DNA of 64,000 nucleotides from Candidatus Planktophila versatilis (GTDB lineage Bacteria > Actinomycetota > Actinomycetes > Nanopelagicales > Nanopelagicaceae): the NCBI RefSeq assembly GCF_002288105.1, contig NZ_CP016774.1:868001-932000 (forward strand), given 5' to 3'. Numbering within the stretch: the stretch's first letter is position 1; every line of letters starts with the position of its first letter. Below the pieces are notes generated by a model. The model had not been told where the DNA came from. It was given only the letters and a program-made list of their open reading frames with translations, and made no database searches. Shown one piece after another: positions 12,415 through 22,477 of this stretch. A program made the position numbers and the translations under genes.

Positions 12415-13910
12415 TATTTGCCCCCTGCCAACACTGGTGCCTGGGAAAGAATCGGTGCGCCCCACTTTGAAAGTAGCGCTGCTTCCAGTGCTGCCCCTGC
12501 TTGATAGAGACGTTGATCTTGCATGGCAGGTGCCATGATTTGAAAACCAACTGGCAAATTATCTTCTTCAGCTAAACCTGCCGGCAGTGACATGCCACAG
12601 ATTCCGGCAAGGTTAACCGGAATGGTTGCCACATCACCTAAATACATAGCCATCGGATCATCAACTTTTTCCCCAATTTTATAAGCAGTTGTGGGAGCTG
12701 TTGGCGAGACTAGAACATCGGCTTTGGTAAATGCCTTTGCGTAATCTTGAATGATTAAGGTGCGAATCTTCTGCGCACTGCCGTAGTAAGCATCGTAATA
12801 ACCAGAAGAGAGTGCATATGTTCCAAGAATGATGCGACGCTTTACTTCGCGGCCAAAACCAGCATCGCGAGTAGCGCTCATGACAGCTTCGGCCGATGCA
12901 CCAGCTGCATCTCCTGTGCGAAGTCCGTAGCGCATCGCATCAAAGCGTGCCAAGTTCGAAGAGCACTCAGAAGGCGCGATTAAGTAATAGGCAGCAAGTG
13001 CGTATTCAAAGTTTGGACAATCTACTTCCACAATTTCAGCACCAAGAGAAGCTAAAACCTGTAATGATTCATCAAAACGTGTTTGAACTCCCTTCTGATA
13101 TCCAGCACCTTGTAGCTGCTTGATCACACCAATCTTCATACCTTTAACATCACCGCTCTTTGCCGCAGCAACAACTGCTGGTACGGGTGCATTAATACTT
13201 GTTGCATCTTTTGGATCATGTCCTGCCATTACTTCATGGAGAAGCGCCGTGTCTAATACGGTGCGACCAAAGGGCCCTGCTTGATCAAGGCTTGATGAGT
13301 ATGCAATCAAACCAAAGCGAGAGACTGCGCCATATGTGGGGCGAACTCCGACAAGTCCGGTAAGAGCTGCCGGTTGGCGAATAGATCCACCAGTATCTGA
13401 ACCCACTGCAAGAGGTGCTTGAAAGGCAGAGACGGCAGCAGCTGATCCACCGGATGAACCACCGGGTGTGCGAGTTAAATCCCACGGATTAAATGTCGGG
13501 CCATAGCCAGAGTTTTCAGTCGATGAACCCATCGCAAACTCATCCATATTTGTCTTACCTAATATCACTAAGCCCGCATCTTTAAGTTTGCTCACAACTG
13601 TTGAGTCATAGGGCGGGCGCCAGCCTTGCAAAATCTTTGAGCCAGCAGTTGTAGGAACTCCGCGTTGTGCCAACACGTCTTTGAGCGCTAATGGAATTCC
13701 GGCAAGAGGTGAAAGCTTTTCGCCACTCTTACGTTTTTCATCTACCGTCTTTGCTTGGGCAAGTGCGCCTTCGGCATCAACATGTAAAAATGCTTTCACT
13801 TGACCATCAACGGCCGCAATCTGATCGAGGTGCGCCTTGGTTAATTCAACAGCAGTAGTTGATCCATCTGCCAAAGCAGCGGCCATCTGGGTTGCGTTCT
13901 GGCGAATCAT
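12414..13910 (-). CDS. gatA: Asp/Glu-tRNA amidotransferase subunit A
   Basis: GatA is the amidase that releases ammonia from glutamine for tRNA-bound glutamate amidation. The Ser-cisSer-Lys triad is present: K77 in PLALKDV, S152 in [11 protein letters not shown] and S176 in [11 protein letters not shown]. The 498-residue length is normal. It overlaps gatC by 4 bases and gatB by 1 base, so the three subunits are made together. This predicts the indirect transamidation route to Gln-tRNA, as in other actinobacteria. Confidence 0.96.
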   Translation of the reverse strand: MIRQNATQMAAALADGSTTAVELTKAHLDQIAAVDGQVKAFLHVDAEGALAQAKTVDEKRKSGEKLSPLAGIPLALKDVLAQRGVPTTAGSKILQGWRPPYDSTVVSKLKDAGLVILGKTNMDEFAMGSSTENSGYGPTFNPWDLTRTPGGSSGGSAAAVSAFQAPLAVGSDTGGSIRQPAALTGLVGVRPTYGAVSRFGLIAYSSSLDQAGPFGRTVLDTALLHEVMAGHDPKDATSINAPVPAVVAAAKSGDVKGMKIGVIKQLQGAGYQKGVQTRFDESLQVLASLGAEIVEVDCPNFEYALAAYYLIAPSECSSNLARFDAMRYGLRTGDAAGASAEAVMSATRDAGFGREVKRRIILGTYALSSGYYDAYYGSAQKIRTLIIQDYAKAFTKADVLVSPTAPTTAYKIGEKVDDPMAMYLGDVATIPVNLAGICGMSLPAGLAEEDNLPVGFQIMAPAMQDQRLYQAGAALEAALLSKWGAPILSQAPVLAGGK

Positions 13911-14206
13911 TCTGCCTCACCAAGAATTTGTGGAACGCGAAAACGTTGCTCCTCTTGTGCCGGAGCACCAGAGAGCGCATCTGTTGGCGAAAGACTTGGG
14001 AGCACAACATCTGGACGTGCAATATTTTCAAGAAGTTGCGGATGCGATGTTGCTTTCACACCTGTCAGGTCTACCTCTTGCACTCGAGCAACGGCATCGA
14101 GAATCATTCCAAATTGGGAAGCAAGGCTTACTAGCTCTTCCTCTGTCATTTCAATTCGGGCAAGGCCTGCAAGTTTTGCGACATCATCGCGGGAGAGGCT
14201 GCTCAT
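13907..14206 (-). CDS. gatC: Asp/Glu-tRNA amidotransferase subunit C
   Basis: This small 99-residue subunit wraps around GatA and GatB and helps the complex fold. It has the usual start [16 protein letters not shown] and the SHPQLLEN...RPDV segment near residues 54-66. The start is ATG at 14206, chosen because the family begins here; a longer frame runs back into proA without similarity. A -10-like TAGACT ends 7 nt before the ATG, and there is no Shine-Dalgarno site, so a leaderless start is likely. Confidence 0.93.
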   Translation of the reverse strand: MSSLSRDDVAKLAGLARIEMTEEELVSLASQFGMILDAVARVQEVDLTGVKATSHPQLLENIARPDVVLPSLSPTDALSGAPAQEEQRFRVPQILGEAE

Positions 14207-14213
14207 GTGCTGG

Positions 14214-14219
14214 AGTCTA
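14214..14219 (-). promoter_or_regulatory. -10 element of gatC, predicted leaderless
   Basis: TAGACT on the minus strand ends 7 nt before the gatC ATG, in the 26-nt gap after proA. No convincing -35 was seen because the upstream bases lie in proA. It would give gatCAB a promoter separate from proBA. Confidence 0.5.
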
Positions 14220-14232
14220 TAAAAGGTTTGGT

Positions 14233-15501
14233 TTAAGAGCGAATCTGGCCAGTGCCGGTAACAATCCAGGTAGTAGTTGTCATCGCCTCTAACCCCATTG
14301 GACCGCGTGCATGCAACTTCTGATTTGAAATGCCAATCTCTGCACCAAATCCCATTTGTTCGCCATCGGTAAATCGGGTTGAGGTATTGACCATCACCGC
14401 AGCGCAATCAGAGAGGGCGATAAACCGAGCGGCGGCGGCTTTATCTTCAGTGACAATAGCTTCAGTGTGGTTAGTTCCGTATTGCGCAATGTGATCAGCT
14501 GCAGCATCTACTGAATCTACGACTCCCACATTCATCTCCAGAACTCCGTACTCAGTCGACCAGTTCTCATCCGTTGCAATAGTTGCTGCAATGTTGAACT
14601 TCTCGGCCACCTTCTGAGCAGTGGCATCAGTATGCAAAATGACACCAGCATCGCTAAGAGCTTTCAGCGCCATTGGCAAGAATGTTGGAGCGATTGCCTT
14701 ATGCACCAGCAAGGTCTCTGCTGCATTGCAGACACTTGGCCTGTGTGTCTTTGAGTTAATAAGAATTGGAAGCGCCTTTTGAATATCTGCAAATTCATCA
14801 ATATAGACGTGACACACGCCAGCGCCAGTTTCAATTGTTGGCACCGTTGATTCATCTACGACCATACGAATCAGAGCAGCGCTGCCGCGAGGGATGACAA
14901 GGTCTACTTTCCCACGAGCTGTGAGCAAGGCTTTAGTAGTTGCCCGATCTTCTGATGGAACAAGTTGAATGACTTCAGGTGAAATCTTTGTCGTGCGCAA
15001 AGCATCGCGCATGACGTTGACCAAGATTTCATTGCTATTACGCGCTGTTGATGAACCACGCAAGAGCGCAGCATTTCCTGACATCAGCAAGATAACTGCA
15101 GCATCGACAGTGACATTTGGACGTGCCTCATAGACCATGCCGATAACACCGAACGGAACCGATACTTGTTGTAGATGAAGGCCGTTAGGAAGCGTACTTT
15201 CACGAAGCGTAATTCCTAGTGGATCTGCAAGGGCTGCCACTTGGCGCGCTCCCCCAGCAATACCTTTAATGCGTTCTGCGGTAAGTAAGAGCCGATCCTG
15301 CATCTGCGGATGCATCTGCTCTTTGCGTGCATTCTGCATATCAATTTCATTTGCCGCCAAGATTTCGGCGCTCCGCGATTCAATTGCCTGCGCAATAACT
15401 TCAAGTGCCGACTTTCGCTCGGCGCCTGTGGCTGTAGACAAAGTGCGCGCAGCGATACGGGCTTTCTTTGCCAGCTCAGCAATGATTGCTTCGGCGCTCA
15501 T
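14233..15501 (-). CDS. proA: Gamma-glutamyl phosphate reductase
   Basis: ProA reduces glutamyl-5-phosphate to glutamate semialdehyde with NADPH, the second proline step (EC 1.2.1.41). The protein is full length at 422 residues. It shows the family segments VSVPFGVIGMVYEARPNVT cut here to PFGVIGMVYEARPN (near 104), RGSSTA (near 135), LVIPRGSAALI (near 196) and the catalytic cysteine in HRPSVCNAAETLL (C263 region). Its ATG overlaps the proB stop by 4 bases, so the two enzymes are coupled, as expected for a labile intermediate. Confidence 0.96.
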   Translation of the reverse strand: MSAEAIIAELAKKARIAARTLSTATGAERKSALEVIAQAIESRSAEILAANEIDMQNARKEQMHPQMQDRLLLTAERIKGIAGGARQVAALADPLGITLRESTLPNGLHLQQVSVPFGVIGMVYEARPNVTVDAAVILLMSGNAALLRGSSTARNSNEILVNVMRDALRTTKISPEVIQLVPSEDRATTKALLTARGKVDLVIPRGSAALIRMVVDESTVPTIETGAGVCHVYIDEFADIQKALPILINSKTHRPSVCNAAETLLVHKAIAPTFLPMALKALSDAGVILHTDATAQKVAEKFNIAATIATDENWSTEYGVLEMNVGVVDSVDAAADHIAQYGTNHTEAIVTEDKAAAARFIALSDCAAVMVNTSTRFTDGEQMGFGAEIGISNQKLHARGPMGLEAMTTTTWIVTGTGQIRS

Positions 15502-16613
15502 AGGAGTACTAAATCATCTCTATGCACAAGCTCGCGCTCGTATTCCGCGCCCAGTGATGCCGCAAGTTCCTTTGTTGAACGCCCTAGCATTTGTGGAATT
15601 TCAGATGAATCAAATGCAACGAGACCACGTGCAATAACTTTGCCAGCTTCAGAAGCAAGCTCAACGGTGTCACCCGAAATGAACTCTCCTTCAACAGCTG
15701 TGACACCAGCTGGAAGTAAGGACACTCCTCTTTCAAGAATTGCCTTCACTGCTCCGGCATCCAGAATAAGGCGGCCTTGCGGAGTGGAAGCATGCGCTAG
15801 CCAAAGTAAACGTGAGGTCGCCTTCGAACTCTGCGGGGCAAAGAAGGTTCCATAATCTTCACCCGCGATTGCATGGCCGCAATGAGCAAGTGATGTAAGG
15901 AGCATCGCAATTCCAGCGCTCGTTGCAATACGCGCTGCCTCTACCTTTGTCACCATTCCGCCACTGCCCACACCGGCAGAGCCTGCTCCACCTAAGACAA
16001 TGGTTTCAATATCTGACATTGTGGCGACATATCGAATTGGTTGTGCACCACTCTGTGTTGGTGGTGCGTCATAGAGCGCATCAATATCTGAGACCAGAAT
16101 GAGTAAATCAGCATGGATAAGCAGTGCAACAAGTGCTGCGAGCCGATCGTTGTCACCAAATCTAATTTCCTGGGTTCCAACGGTGTCATTTTCATTGACA
16201 ATCGGAATCACACCCAGTGAGAGCAATTTAGTGAGCGTTTGCTGCGCATTTTGATAGTGCGAGCGGCGCACAATATCTTCAGTGGTCAGCAGAACCTGGG
16301 AAGAGATAACACCATGGGCAGAAAACTTCTCGTGGTACTGGGCAATAAGTAAACCTTGTCCGACCGAGGCCGCCGCTTGTTGGGTAGCTAAATCCTTTGG
16401 CCGCACCTTTAAGCCCAATGGCGCCAACCCGGCAGCAATCGCACCAGATGAAACAAGGAGTACATCGGCGCCGCGCTTTTTAAGTGAGTAAGCAAAGTCA
16501 ACAATCTTGGCGACAGCGTGTGGATCTAACTCTGACCCAGCAGCACCGGTGAGAGATGACGAGCCGATTTTGATGACGATGCGCTTAGCGCTGGTTAAAG
16601 CCTCGCGGTTCAC
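15498..16613 (-). CDS. proB: Glutamate 5-kinase with PUA domain
   Basis: ProB phosphorylates glutamate, the first and feedback-controlled proline step (EC 2.7.2.11). The N-terminal amino acid kinase domain starts [11 protein letters not shown] and includes [26 protein letters not shown] (near 141) and the [12 protein letters not shown] loop (near 220). Residues from about 285 form a PUA domain, giving the 371-residue two-domain form. It overlaps obg by 4 bases and proA by 4 bases, so obg-proB-proA form one unit, the same order as in mycobacteria. Confidence 0.95.
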   Translation of the reverse strand: MNREALTSAKRIVIKIGSSSLTGAAGSELDPHAVAKIVDFAYSLKKRGADVLLVSSGAIAAGLAPLGLKVRPKDLATQQAAASVGQGLLIAQYHEKFSAHGVISSQVLLTTEDIVRRSHYQNAQQTLTKLLSLGVIPIVNENDTVGTQEIRFGDNDRLAALVALLIHADLLILVSDIDALYDAPPTQSGAQPIRYVATMSDIETIVLGGAGSAGVGSGGMVTKVEAARIATSAGIAMLLTSLAHCGHAIAGEDYGTFFAPQSSKATSRLLWLAHASTPQGRLILDAGAVKAILERGVSLLPAGVTAVEGEFISGDTVELASEAGKVIARGLVAFDSSEIPQMLGRSTKELAASLGAEYERELVHRDDLVLL

Positions 16614-18124
16614 TTGTCATGACTTTCTTCTTCGCTCTCTTCTAGTTGAGCTAATGATAACTTTATTTCAGGATTTGTTGGCTCTTCCACGTTATATTCC
16701 CATTGACGGGCAATTTCGTCATCTGAAAGTTTATCTACCTCAGGCTCAACTGCGCCCCATGCACCTTCAAGACGTGAATCTTCACCGCGGCGATGTAAGA
16801 AGCCAGCAAGTTGCTCAGCGCCGGCTTCAATAGTTGGCTCCCATTCAAAGACAACTTCGTTATCACCAGAACCAATGCGCACTTCAGAACCGGCAACTGC
16901 GCCCTTCTTAAAGAGTTCTTTTTCTACACCTAACTGCGCCAGGCGATCTGCGAGATAACCAATAGCTTCGGCATTCTTAAAGTTTGTCTGGCGCACCCAA
17001 CGAACTACTTTCTGTCCGCGCACGCTAAAGGATCCATCACCATTGAGTTGAACAGAGAACCCGGAATCATCGACTGCAACGGGGCGCAAGATGATGCGAG
17101 TGCGTTCTTCTTTTGCAGCCTCTGCTCGCTCTCGTTGCACAAGTCGAGCCATGGCATACATAAGTTCAGGTAAACCTTCCCGGCTTGCTGCAGATACTGG
17201 ATAAACCTCGTAACCTTTTTCTTTCAGCTGCTCCTGCACCATATCGGCCATCGCTTTGCCATCAGGTAAATCAATTTTATTGAGTGCGACAATACGAACG
17301 CGATCTTCCAGGCCGCCATAGAGTGCGAGCTCATTTTCAATTGCATCTAAATCATCAACCGGGTTGCGATCTGTCTCCAGAGTGCCGCAATCAAGAACGT
17401 GTACAAGTGCGACGCAGCGCTCTACGTGGCGCAAGAATTGAAGTCCAAGGCCTTTTCCTTGTGATGCACCTGGAATAAGTCCTGGAACATCTGCCACGGT
17501 AAAGCGGGTATCACCAGCTTGGACAACACCAAGATTTGGCACAAGAGTAGTAAATGGATAGTCGGCAATCTTTGGTCGCGCAGCAGAAACGGCGGCGATG
17601 AGAGAGGATTTACCGGCGCTAGGAAAACCAACGAGTGCGATATCAGCAACTGATTTAAGTTCGAGTGTGAGTCTGCGTTCTTCACCTGGCTCACCAAGAA
17701 GTGCAAACCCTGGTGCGCGGCGCTTAGAAGAAGAGAGAGCTAAGTTTCCTAATCCGCCGTGGCCTCCACGTGCAGCAAGAAATGTTGTGCCGATACCAAC
17801 GAGATCTGCAATTTGTGTCCCATTTTCATCATAGACAACTGTGCCATTAGGAACAGCCATGATGAGATCTTCACCTGATACTCCATCTTTACGATCACCG
17901 AAACCTTGGTGACCTGATGTTGCTTTGCGATGTGGTGAGTGGTGGAAATCAAGCAGGGTTGTCACAGATGAATCAACAACCAAAATGATGTCTCCCCCGC
18001 GTCCGCCATTACCACCATCTGGCCCACCGAGTGGCTTGAATTTTTCACGCTTAACAGAGACGCAGCCGTCGCCGCCTTTTCCGGCAGTGGCAAAGAGAGT
18101 GACGCTATCGATAAATGTTGCCAT
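16610..18124 (-). CDS. obg: GTPase Obg/CgtA
   Basis: This is an essential GTPase linked to 50S ribosome assembly and growth control. Its glycine-rich Obg fold (residues 1-158, [14 protein letters not shown] and [10 protein letters not shown]) precedes the G domain with P-loop GFPSAGKSS (166-174) and NKID (near 280), and an OCT domain follows at about 345-425. The acidic C-terminal tail continues to 504 residues, as in actinobacterial homologues. ATG follows AGGTGAGGTC. A terminator separates it from rplU-rpmA, so it probably has its own promoter in the 98-nt gap. Confidence 0.96.
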   Translation of the reverse strand: MATFIDSVTLFATAGKGGDGCVSVKREKFKPLGGPDGGNGGRGGDIILVVDSSVTTLLDFHHSPHRKATSGHQGFGDRKDGVSGEDLIMAVPNGTVVYDENGTQIADLVGIGTTFLAARGGHGGLGNLALSSSKRRAPGFALLGEPGEERRLTLELKSVADIALVGFPSAGKSSLIAAVSAARPKIADYPFTTLVPNLGVVQAGDTRFTVADVPGLIPGASQGKGLGLQFLRHVERCVALVHVLDCGTLETDRNPVDDLDAIENELALYGGLEDRVRIVALNKIDLPDGKAMADMVQEQLKEKGYEVYPVSAASREGLPELMYAMARLVQRERAEAAKEERTRIILRPVAVDDSGFSVQLNGDGSFSVRGQKVVRWVRQTNFKNAEAIGYLADRLAQLGVEKELFKKGAVAGSEVRIGSGDNEVVFEWEPTIEAGAEQLAGFLHRRGEDSRLEGAWGAVEPEVDKLSDDEIARQWEYNVEEPTNPEIKLSLAQLEESEEESHDK

Positions 18125-18171
18125 CTGACCTCACCTGCCCTTCCAGTTATCTGTTGAAATATTTGTTAAAT

Positions 18172-18203
18172 AAAAAAGCGGACCGCGATAAATGCGGCCC
18201 GCT
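18172..18203 (-). terminator. Intrinsic terminator after rpmA
   Basis: A 10-bp stem (18194-18203 with 18177-18186, one G-T pair) with a 7-base loop is followed on the minus strand by TTTTTTATTTA. It ends the rplU-rpmA transcript ahead of obg. Confidence 0.9.
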
Positions 18204-18222
18204 CTTTGTAGAGAAACCTTAA

Positions 18223-18477
18223 TTAAACTGCAGGGACTACATTCACTACGCGACGACCGCGAGCGCGACCGAATTCAACTGCACCAGCTGCAAGAGCAAA
18301 TAGTGTGTCGTCTTTACCGCGTCCTACGTTCTTGCCTGGGTGGAAGTGTGTTCCACGCTGACGAACGAGAATCTCACCTGCATTAACTTCTTGACCGCCG
18401 AAACGCTTAATACCGAGGTACTGTGGGTTTGAATCGCGACCGTTACGAGTTGAGGAAACACCCTTTTTACTTGCCAT
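18223..18477 (-). CDS. rpmA: 50S ribosomal protein L27
   Basis: The 84-residue protein has the L27 N-terminus [16 protein letters not shown], which reaches the peptidyl-transferase centre, then [10 protein letters not shown] and [20 protein letters not shown] cut here to FHPGKNVG and GKDDTLFA. No cleavable N-terminal extension of the Firmicute type is present. It lies 19 nt after rplU and ends at a strong terminator. Confidence 0.97.
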   Translation of the reverse strand: MASKKGVSSTRNGRDSNPQYLGIKRFGGQEVNAGEILVRQRGTHFHPGKNVGRGKDDTLFALAAGAVEFGRARGRRVVNVVPAV

Positions 18478-18496
18478 TTATTTGCTCCCTTAACCC

Positions 18497-18817
18497 TTAC
18501 TTAGCACCGCTGATTGCGGTGATCTTTACGCGAGTGTGCTGTGCACGAAAACCTTGACGACGGCGATGACCTGTCTTGTTCTTGTAACGAAGGATGTCGA
18601 TTTTTGGACCCTTTACTTCGTCAATCACTTCGCCAGTGACCTTGATGCTTGAGAGAACCTTTGGGTCTGTTGTGACACTTGCGCCATCAACGACCAGCAG
18701 AGCTGGGAAAGAAACTGATGAACCAGCAGCAGCGTCGATGCGATCAACGGTGATGGTCTCGCCAACAGTTACCTTCTCCTGGCGTCCGCCAGCTTTAACG
18801 ATTGCGTACATGCTCAT
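18497..18817 (-). CDS. rplU: 50S ribosomal protein L21
   Basis: L21 binds 23S rRNA and L20 in the large subunit. The 106-residue product starts [14 protein letters not shown] after two extra residues and ends with the basic [19 protein letters not shown] segment (key parts KTGHRRRQG and HTRVKI). ATG follows GAGGC. With rpmA it forms the usual two-gene ribosomal operon, driven by the promoter at 18885-18914. Confidence 0.97.
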   Translation of the reverse strand: MSMYAIVKAGGRQEKVTVGETITVDRIDAAAGSSVSFPALLVVDGASVTTDPKVLSSIKVTGEVIDEVKGPKIDILRYKNKTGHRRRQGFRAQHTRVKITAISGAK

Positions 18818-18884
18818 TGCCTCAGTTCTTCGTGTAATAGTTTCAAGCTTGATTCACGCATAGAGCGCGTTCAGGCAGACGCTA

Positions 18885-18922
18885 AGGGTACGGATTTCAT
18901 ACCCCATGGGTCAAATTGACCC
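18885..18922 (-). promoter_or_regulatory. rplU promoter overlapping a perfect palindrome
   Basis: On the minus strand -35 TTGACC (18914-18909) and -10 TACCCT (18890-18885) are 18 nt apart, giving a leader of about 60 nt. The -35 lies inside a perfect 15-base palindrome, GGGTCAA-A-TTGACCC on the plus strand (18908-18922), which would suit a repressor or stress regulator blocking the -35. Confidence 0.65.
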
Positions 18923-18945
18923 CTAAATTCACTTCATTTATGAGG

Positions 18946-21114
18946 CTAGGCGGTGATGACCCCGGAGCTAGCGGCCCTGCGGCGGCGCTTTCCCTTGGGG
19001 GTAACGACTGCTTCAGCTTCTTCTGCTGGACTCTCATCATTTAACGTTTCATGAAATTCATGATCCGTTGCTGAATCTTCTTCAACATCTGGATGATGTG
19101 ATGACTGTGAATTCACTTGTGGCATCGGTGCCTTCATCTTCACTGGATCCATATGTACATGAATTCCACGTCCATTACATGAATCACATGTGGTTGAGAA
19201 GGCTTCAATCAGACCTTGTCCCACACGCTTACGAGTCATTTGAACCAGACCTAGTGAGGTTACTTCAGCAACTTGATGCTTGGTGCGATCGCGACCCAGT
19301 GATTCAACGAGGCGACGAAGCACGGCATCACGATTTGATTCAAGAACCATATCGATGAAGTCGATAACAACAATTCCACCTAAGTCACGAAGACGAAGTT
19401 GACGGGCAATCTCCTCTGCCGCTTCTAAGTTGTTCTTAGTCACTGTCTCTTCCAGGTTTCCACCCTTACCAATGAACTTACCTGTGTTCACATCAATAAC
19501 AACCATTGCTTCGGTGCGATCGATAACAAGTGAACCACCTGACGGCAGATAGACCTTGCGATCAAAGGCCTTAGCTAACTGCTCCTCGACGCGGTAATCA
19601 GCAAATAGATCTCCGCTGCCTGAATACTTTTCAATCTTGGCCACAAGTTCTGGAGCGATGGAGCCTAGGTAGGAAGTGATTTCATCCCATGCTTCATTGC
19701 CCTGAATGATCAGCTTGCGGAAATCTTCATTGAAGATATCGCGGATAACGCGCACGGCAAGATCTGGCTCTGAGAGCAGAAGCGCCGGTGCATGGAAGTT
19801 TGGATTTTCTGACTTCTGGAAAATATCTTCCCATTGCGCTTTCAGTCTTTCCACATCTGCGGTGAGTTCAACTTCAGAGACACCTTCTGCAGCTGTGCGC
19901 ACAATGACGCCGGCAGTATCAGGGATTAAATTCTTAAGAATCCCTTTAAGGCGAGTGCGCTCTGATTCTGGAAGACGCTTTGAGATTCCGCTCATGCCAC
20001 CGCCAGGAACATAGACAACATATCGTCCTGGAAGTGAGATTTGGCTAGTTAGGCGTGCACCCTTTTGACCAATCGGATCTTTTGTTACCTGAACAAGAAC
20101 AGGTTGACCTGTCTTTAAGACCATTTCAATCTTGCGAGGTTCAGATTCAGAAATTCCGGCTGCATCCCAATTAACTTCACCAGCATAGAGAACGGCATTG
20201 CGTCCCTTACCGATATCAACGAAGGCTGCTTCCATCGATGGCAGCACGTTCTGCACGCGACCGAGATAGACGTTACCCACATAGGAGACGTTGGCATTTC
20301 TATTGACATAGTGCTCAACCATCACATTATCTTCAATAACAGCAATCTGGATACGATCTCCGATTTGGCGAACCACCATCTCGCGATCAACATTTTCACG
20401 ACGAGCTAAGAATTCGCCATCAGTAATAATGGTTCCACGGCGGCGATATGGCTCGCGGTATTCACGAGACTCACTGCGCCCACGATCGCGATCACGGCGA
20501 TTACGTGTTCCACGCTCTGTGCGCTCACGTGCTGGTCGCTCTGATTTTTCACGAACTTCGCGAACTTTAACGATAGTGACAACACCATCTTCATCAATGA
20601 CTTCACCTGGTGTGATGCCTTCACCCGTTGCACGACGGCGACGGCGACGGCGATGCGTGCCACCTTCAGCCGAACCATCCTCGGAATCGCCAGATTCATC
20701 ATCTGTGCCTTCTTCAGAATCTAAATCATCCGTTGTTTGACCATCAACTTGTGGCTTGCGACGACCGCGGCCACCGCGACGGCGACGGCGATTGCGTCCG
20801 GTGCGGGAATCTGAATCTTCAGAGTCGGCATCCGTTGCCACTGGTTCAGCACTCTCTTTTGCCGGTGCTTGCTTCTTGGCAGCTTTAGTTGCGCGCTTAG
20901 GAGCAACAGCGTCGATCGGCGCAGCTTGAAAGACAGGAACTGGGATCGCGGCAGCTTTCTTACGCGATTTAGGAGCAGCCTCTGTCTCAGATGCTGCACT
21001 TTCTGCTCCATCTGCAGTTATATCAACTGTGGGAACGCCTAATGATTTCTTACTTGATTTCTTACTTGATTTCTTAACCGCACGTTTGCGCGGTGATTTT
21101 GGCTCGATAGCCAT
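18946..21114 (-). CDS. rne: Ribonuclease E/G family endonuclease
   Basis: The enzyme starts mRNA decay and rRNA/tRNA processing. Residues 1-220 are low-complexity and strongly charged, with Lys/Arg and acidic blocks, as in actinobacterial RNase E. An S1 domain (around 270-330), the metal-binding aspartates in VVIDVNTGKF and IVVIDFIDM, and the zinc-link TTCDSCNGRG follow. The C-terminal tail is short (about 70 residues) and ends in KGKRRRRAAS. I start at ATG 21114 (722 residues) because AAAGGA lies 9 nt before it; a TTG 12 codons upstream would give 734. It follows rodA after a long leader. Confidence 0.93.
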   Translation of the reverse strand: MAIEPKSPRKRAVKKSSKKSSKKSLGVPTVDITADGAESAASETEAAPKSRKKAAAIPVPVFQAAPIDAVAPKRATKAAKKQAPAKESAEPVATDADSEDSDSRTGRNRRRRRGGRGRRKPQVDGQTTDDLDSEEGTDDESGDSEDGSAEGGTHRRRRRRRATGEGITPGEVIDEDGVVTIVKVREVREKSERPARERTERGTRNRRDRDRGRSESREYREPYRRRGTIITDGEFLARRENVDREMVVRQIGDRIQIAVIEDNVMVEHYVNRNANVSYVGNVYLGRVQNVLPSMEAAFVDIGKGRNAVLYAGEVNWDAAGISESEPRKIEMVLKTGQPVLVQVTKDPIGQKGARLTSQISLPGRYVVYVPGGGMSGISKRLPESERTRLKGILKNLIPDTAGVIVRTAAEGVSEVELTADVERLKAQWEDIFQKSENPNFHAPALLLSEPDLAVRVIRDIFNEDFRKLIIQGNEAWDEITSYLGSIAPELVAKIEKYSGSGDLFADYRVEEQLAKAFDRKVYLPSGGSLVIDRTEAMVVIDVNTGKFIGKGGNLEETVTKNNLEAAEEIARQLRLRDLGGIVVIDFIDMVLESNRDAVLRRLVESLGRDRTKHQVAEVTSLGLVQMTRKRVGQGLIEAFSTTCDSCNGRGIHVHMDPVKMKAPMPQVNSQSSHHPDVEEDSATDHEFHETLNDESPAEEAEAVVTPKGKRRRRAASSGVITA

Positions 21115-21316
21115 GGCACCAAATCCTTTAGTGCGTACCTGCTTTTTCAATTAGCGATACGCAATCTCGTGGCCCAAAATGTTGCCATCTTGAGCAAAAC
21201 TCATTTTTTAATCTTTTGTGTAGTCCGCCGCAGGCGCGATAAAGATCGCTGGCCGCGCTGAACTGTTGGACCAATTATGACAGATAAGTTGGTAGAAAAC
21301 CTATTTTGAGCGTGAA
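21115..21316 (-). promoter_or_regulatory. Long untranslated leader and promoter region of rne
   Basis: About 200 nt separate rodA from rne, far more than the usual gap here. A -10-like CATAAT lies near 21275 on the minus strand, implying a leader of roughly 150 nt. A small perfect hairpin GCGAT-CTTT-ATCGC lies in the middle. RNase E genes in other bacteria autoregulate through leader RNA; that this one does is inference. Confidence 0.4.
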
Positions 21317-22477
21317 TCAGCCGCGCTGGCGGGCGTGAACATTCTGTAATAGCCCGATTCCGATGAGATTGGCAAACATGCTTGAGCCACCATACGACAG
21401 GAAGGGCAGTGGAACTCCGGTCATGGGCATCAAGCCCAATGTCATACCAATATTTTCAAATATCTGAAAAGCAAACCAGGCAATAACTCCGGTACAGACC
21501 AGTGTCCCGTAGGGGTCCGTCGATCGTCTAGCAATTCCAAATGCTCGCATGAGAATAGTGAGTAGCAGCAGAATTATCACTGAGCAGCCAACAAAGCCGA
21601 GTTCTTCACCGGCCACGGTAAAGATGAAGTCTGTCTGTTGCTCTGGCACAAATCGTCCATTTGTTTGTGGACCATTAAATAAACCAGTGCCGATCAGCCC
21701 ACCAGAGCCAACCGTGATGCGCGCTTGGCGTAATTGGTAGCCAGCGCCCTGCGTGTCAGCGTTTGGGTTAACAAAGGATTGCAATCGCTTTACTTGGTAA
21801 TCGTTAATAATTCCAGTCTTCGTTGCAACAAATCCACCAATGACTGCCAGCAATATCAGACCGACAATCCACTTCATGGGAGCACCTGAGACGGCCAGGA
21901 TTGTGACAACTGATGCGCTAATAATGAAGACCGTCCCCATATCTGGCTGCCGCAAAATAAGCAGGATCGGAAGGGCGGCAACTGCGAGTGCTTTGAGAAT
22001 ATCGTTTGTGCTTGGTTCATCTGAGTTATGTGTGCGCTCAGATAACAACATGGAAATTCCAATAATGATTGAGATCTTGGCAATCTCAGCCGGTTGAATC
22101 TGAAAACCTGCCGGAAGACGGATCCACGCTTTAGCTCCATTAATTTCACTGCCCACTCCTGGAATAAGGACAAGAATTAAACCGAGTACACCAAAGCCCC
22201 AGATAAATGGGGTGTAAGCGCGAAGCAGGCGGTAATCAATGATTGTTGTCCCCCAGGCAAGTGCCAAACCAATAACGATGTTAATGACATGTCGCTTGAG
22301 GTAGTACTCGGGATCAAGGCCGTTAGCTGAATACCAATCACGGGTTGCGGCATATACCAAGAGCGTTCCGATGATGAGTAGTCCACCGACTGCAGCGCTG
22401 AGAATTGGGTCAAAGCCGGAAAAGAAGGAGTGGCTTCGCGTGCGGCGATAACGGCTGCGATTAAGGAATGTACTCAT
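21317..22477 (-). CDS. rodA: Peptidoglycan glycosyltransferase RodA (SEDS family)
   Basis: RodA polymerises glycan strands during side-wall growth. The 386-residue protein has about 10 membrane segments and SEDS motifs: GSEINGAKAWI (near 122), a central QPDMGTVFIISA (near 182), and the C-terminal GLMPMTGVPLPFLSYGGSS region (key MTGVPLPFLSYGGSS). Co-transcription with mrdA (4-base overlap) and mreBCD identifies it as RodA rather than FtsW, which would sit in the dcw cluster. Confidence 0.95.
   Translation of the reverse strand: MSTFLNRSRYRRTRSHSFFSGFDPILSAAVGGLLIIGTLLVYAATRDWYSANGLDPEYYLKRHVINIVIGLALAWGTTIIDYRLLRAYTPFIWGFGVLGLILVLIPGVGSEINGAKAWIRLPAGFQIQPAEIAKISIIIGISMLLSERTHNSDEPSTNDILKALAVAALPILLILRQPDMGTVFIISASVVTILAVSGAPMKWIVGLILLAVIGGFVATKTGIINDYQVKRLQSFVNPNADTQGAGYQLRQARITVGSGGLIGTGLFNGPQTNGRFVPEQQTDFIFTVAGEELGFVGCSVIILLLLTILMRAFGIARRSTDPYGTLVCTGVIAWFAFQIFENIGMTLGLMPMTGVPLPFLSYGGSSMFANLIGIGLLQNVHARQRG

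Noticed and set aside
14207-14407. N-terminal extension of gatC into proA
   Set aside because: The extra 67 residues have no GatC similarity and overlap proA coding sequence; ATG 14206 has a promoter element directly before it.
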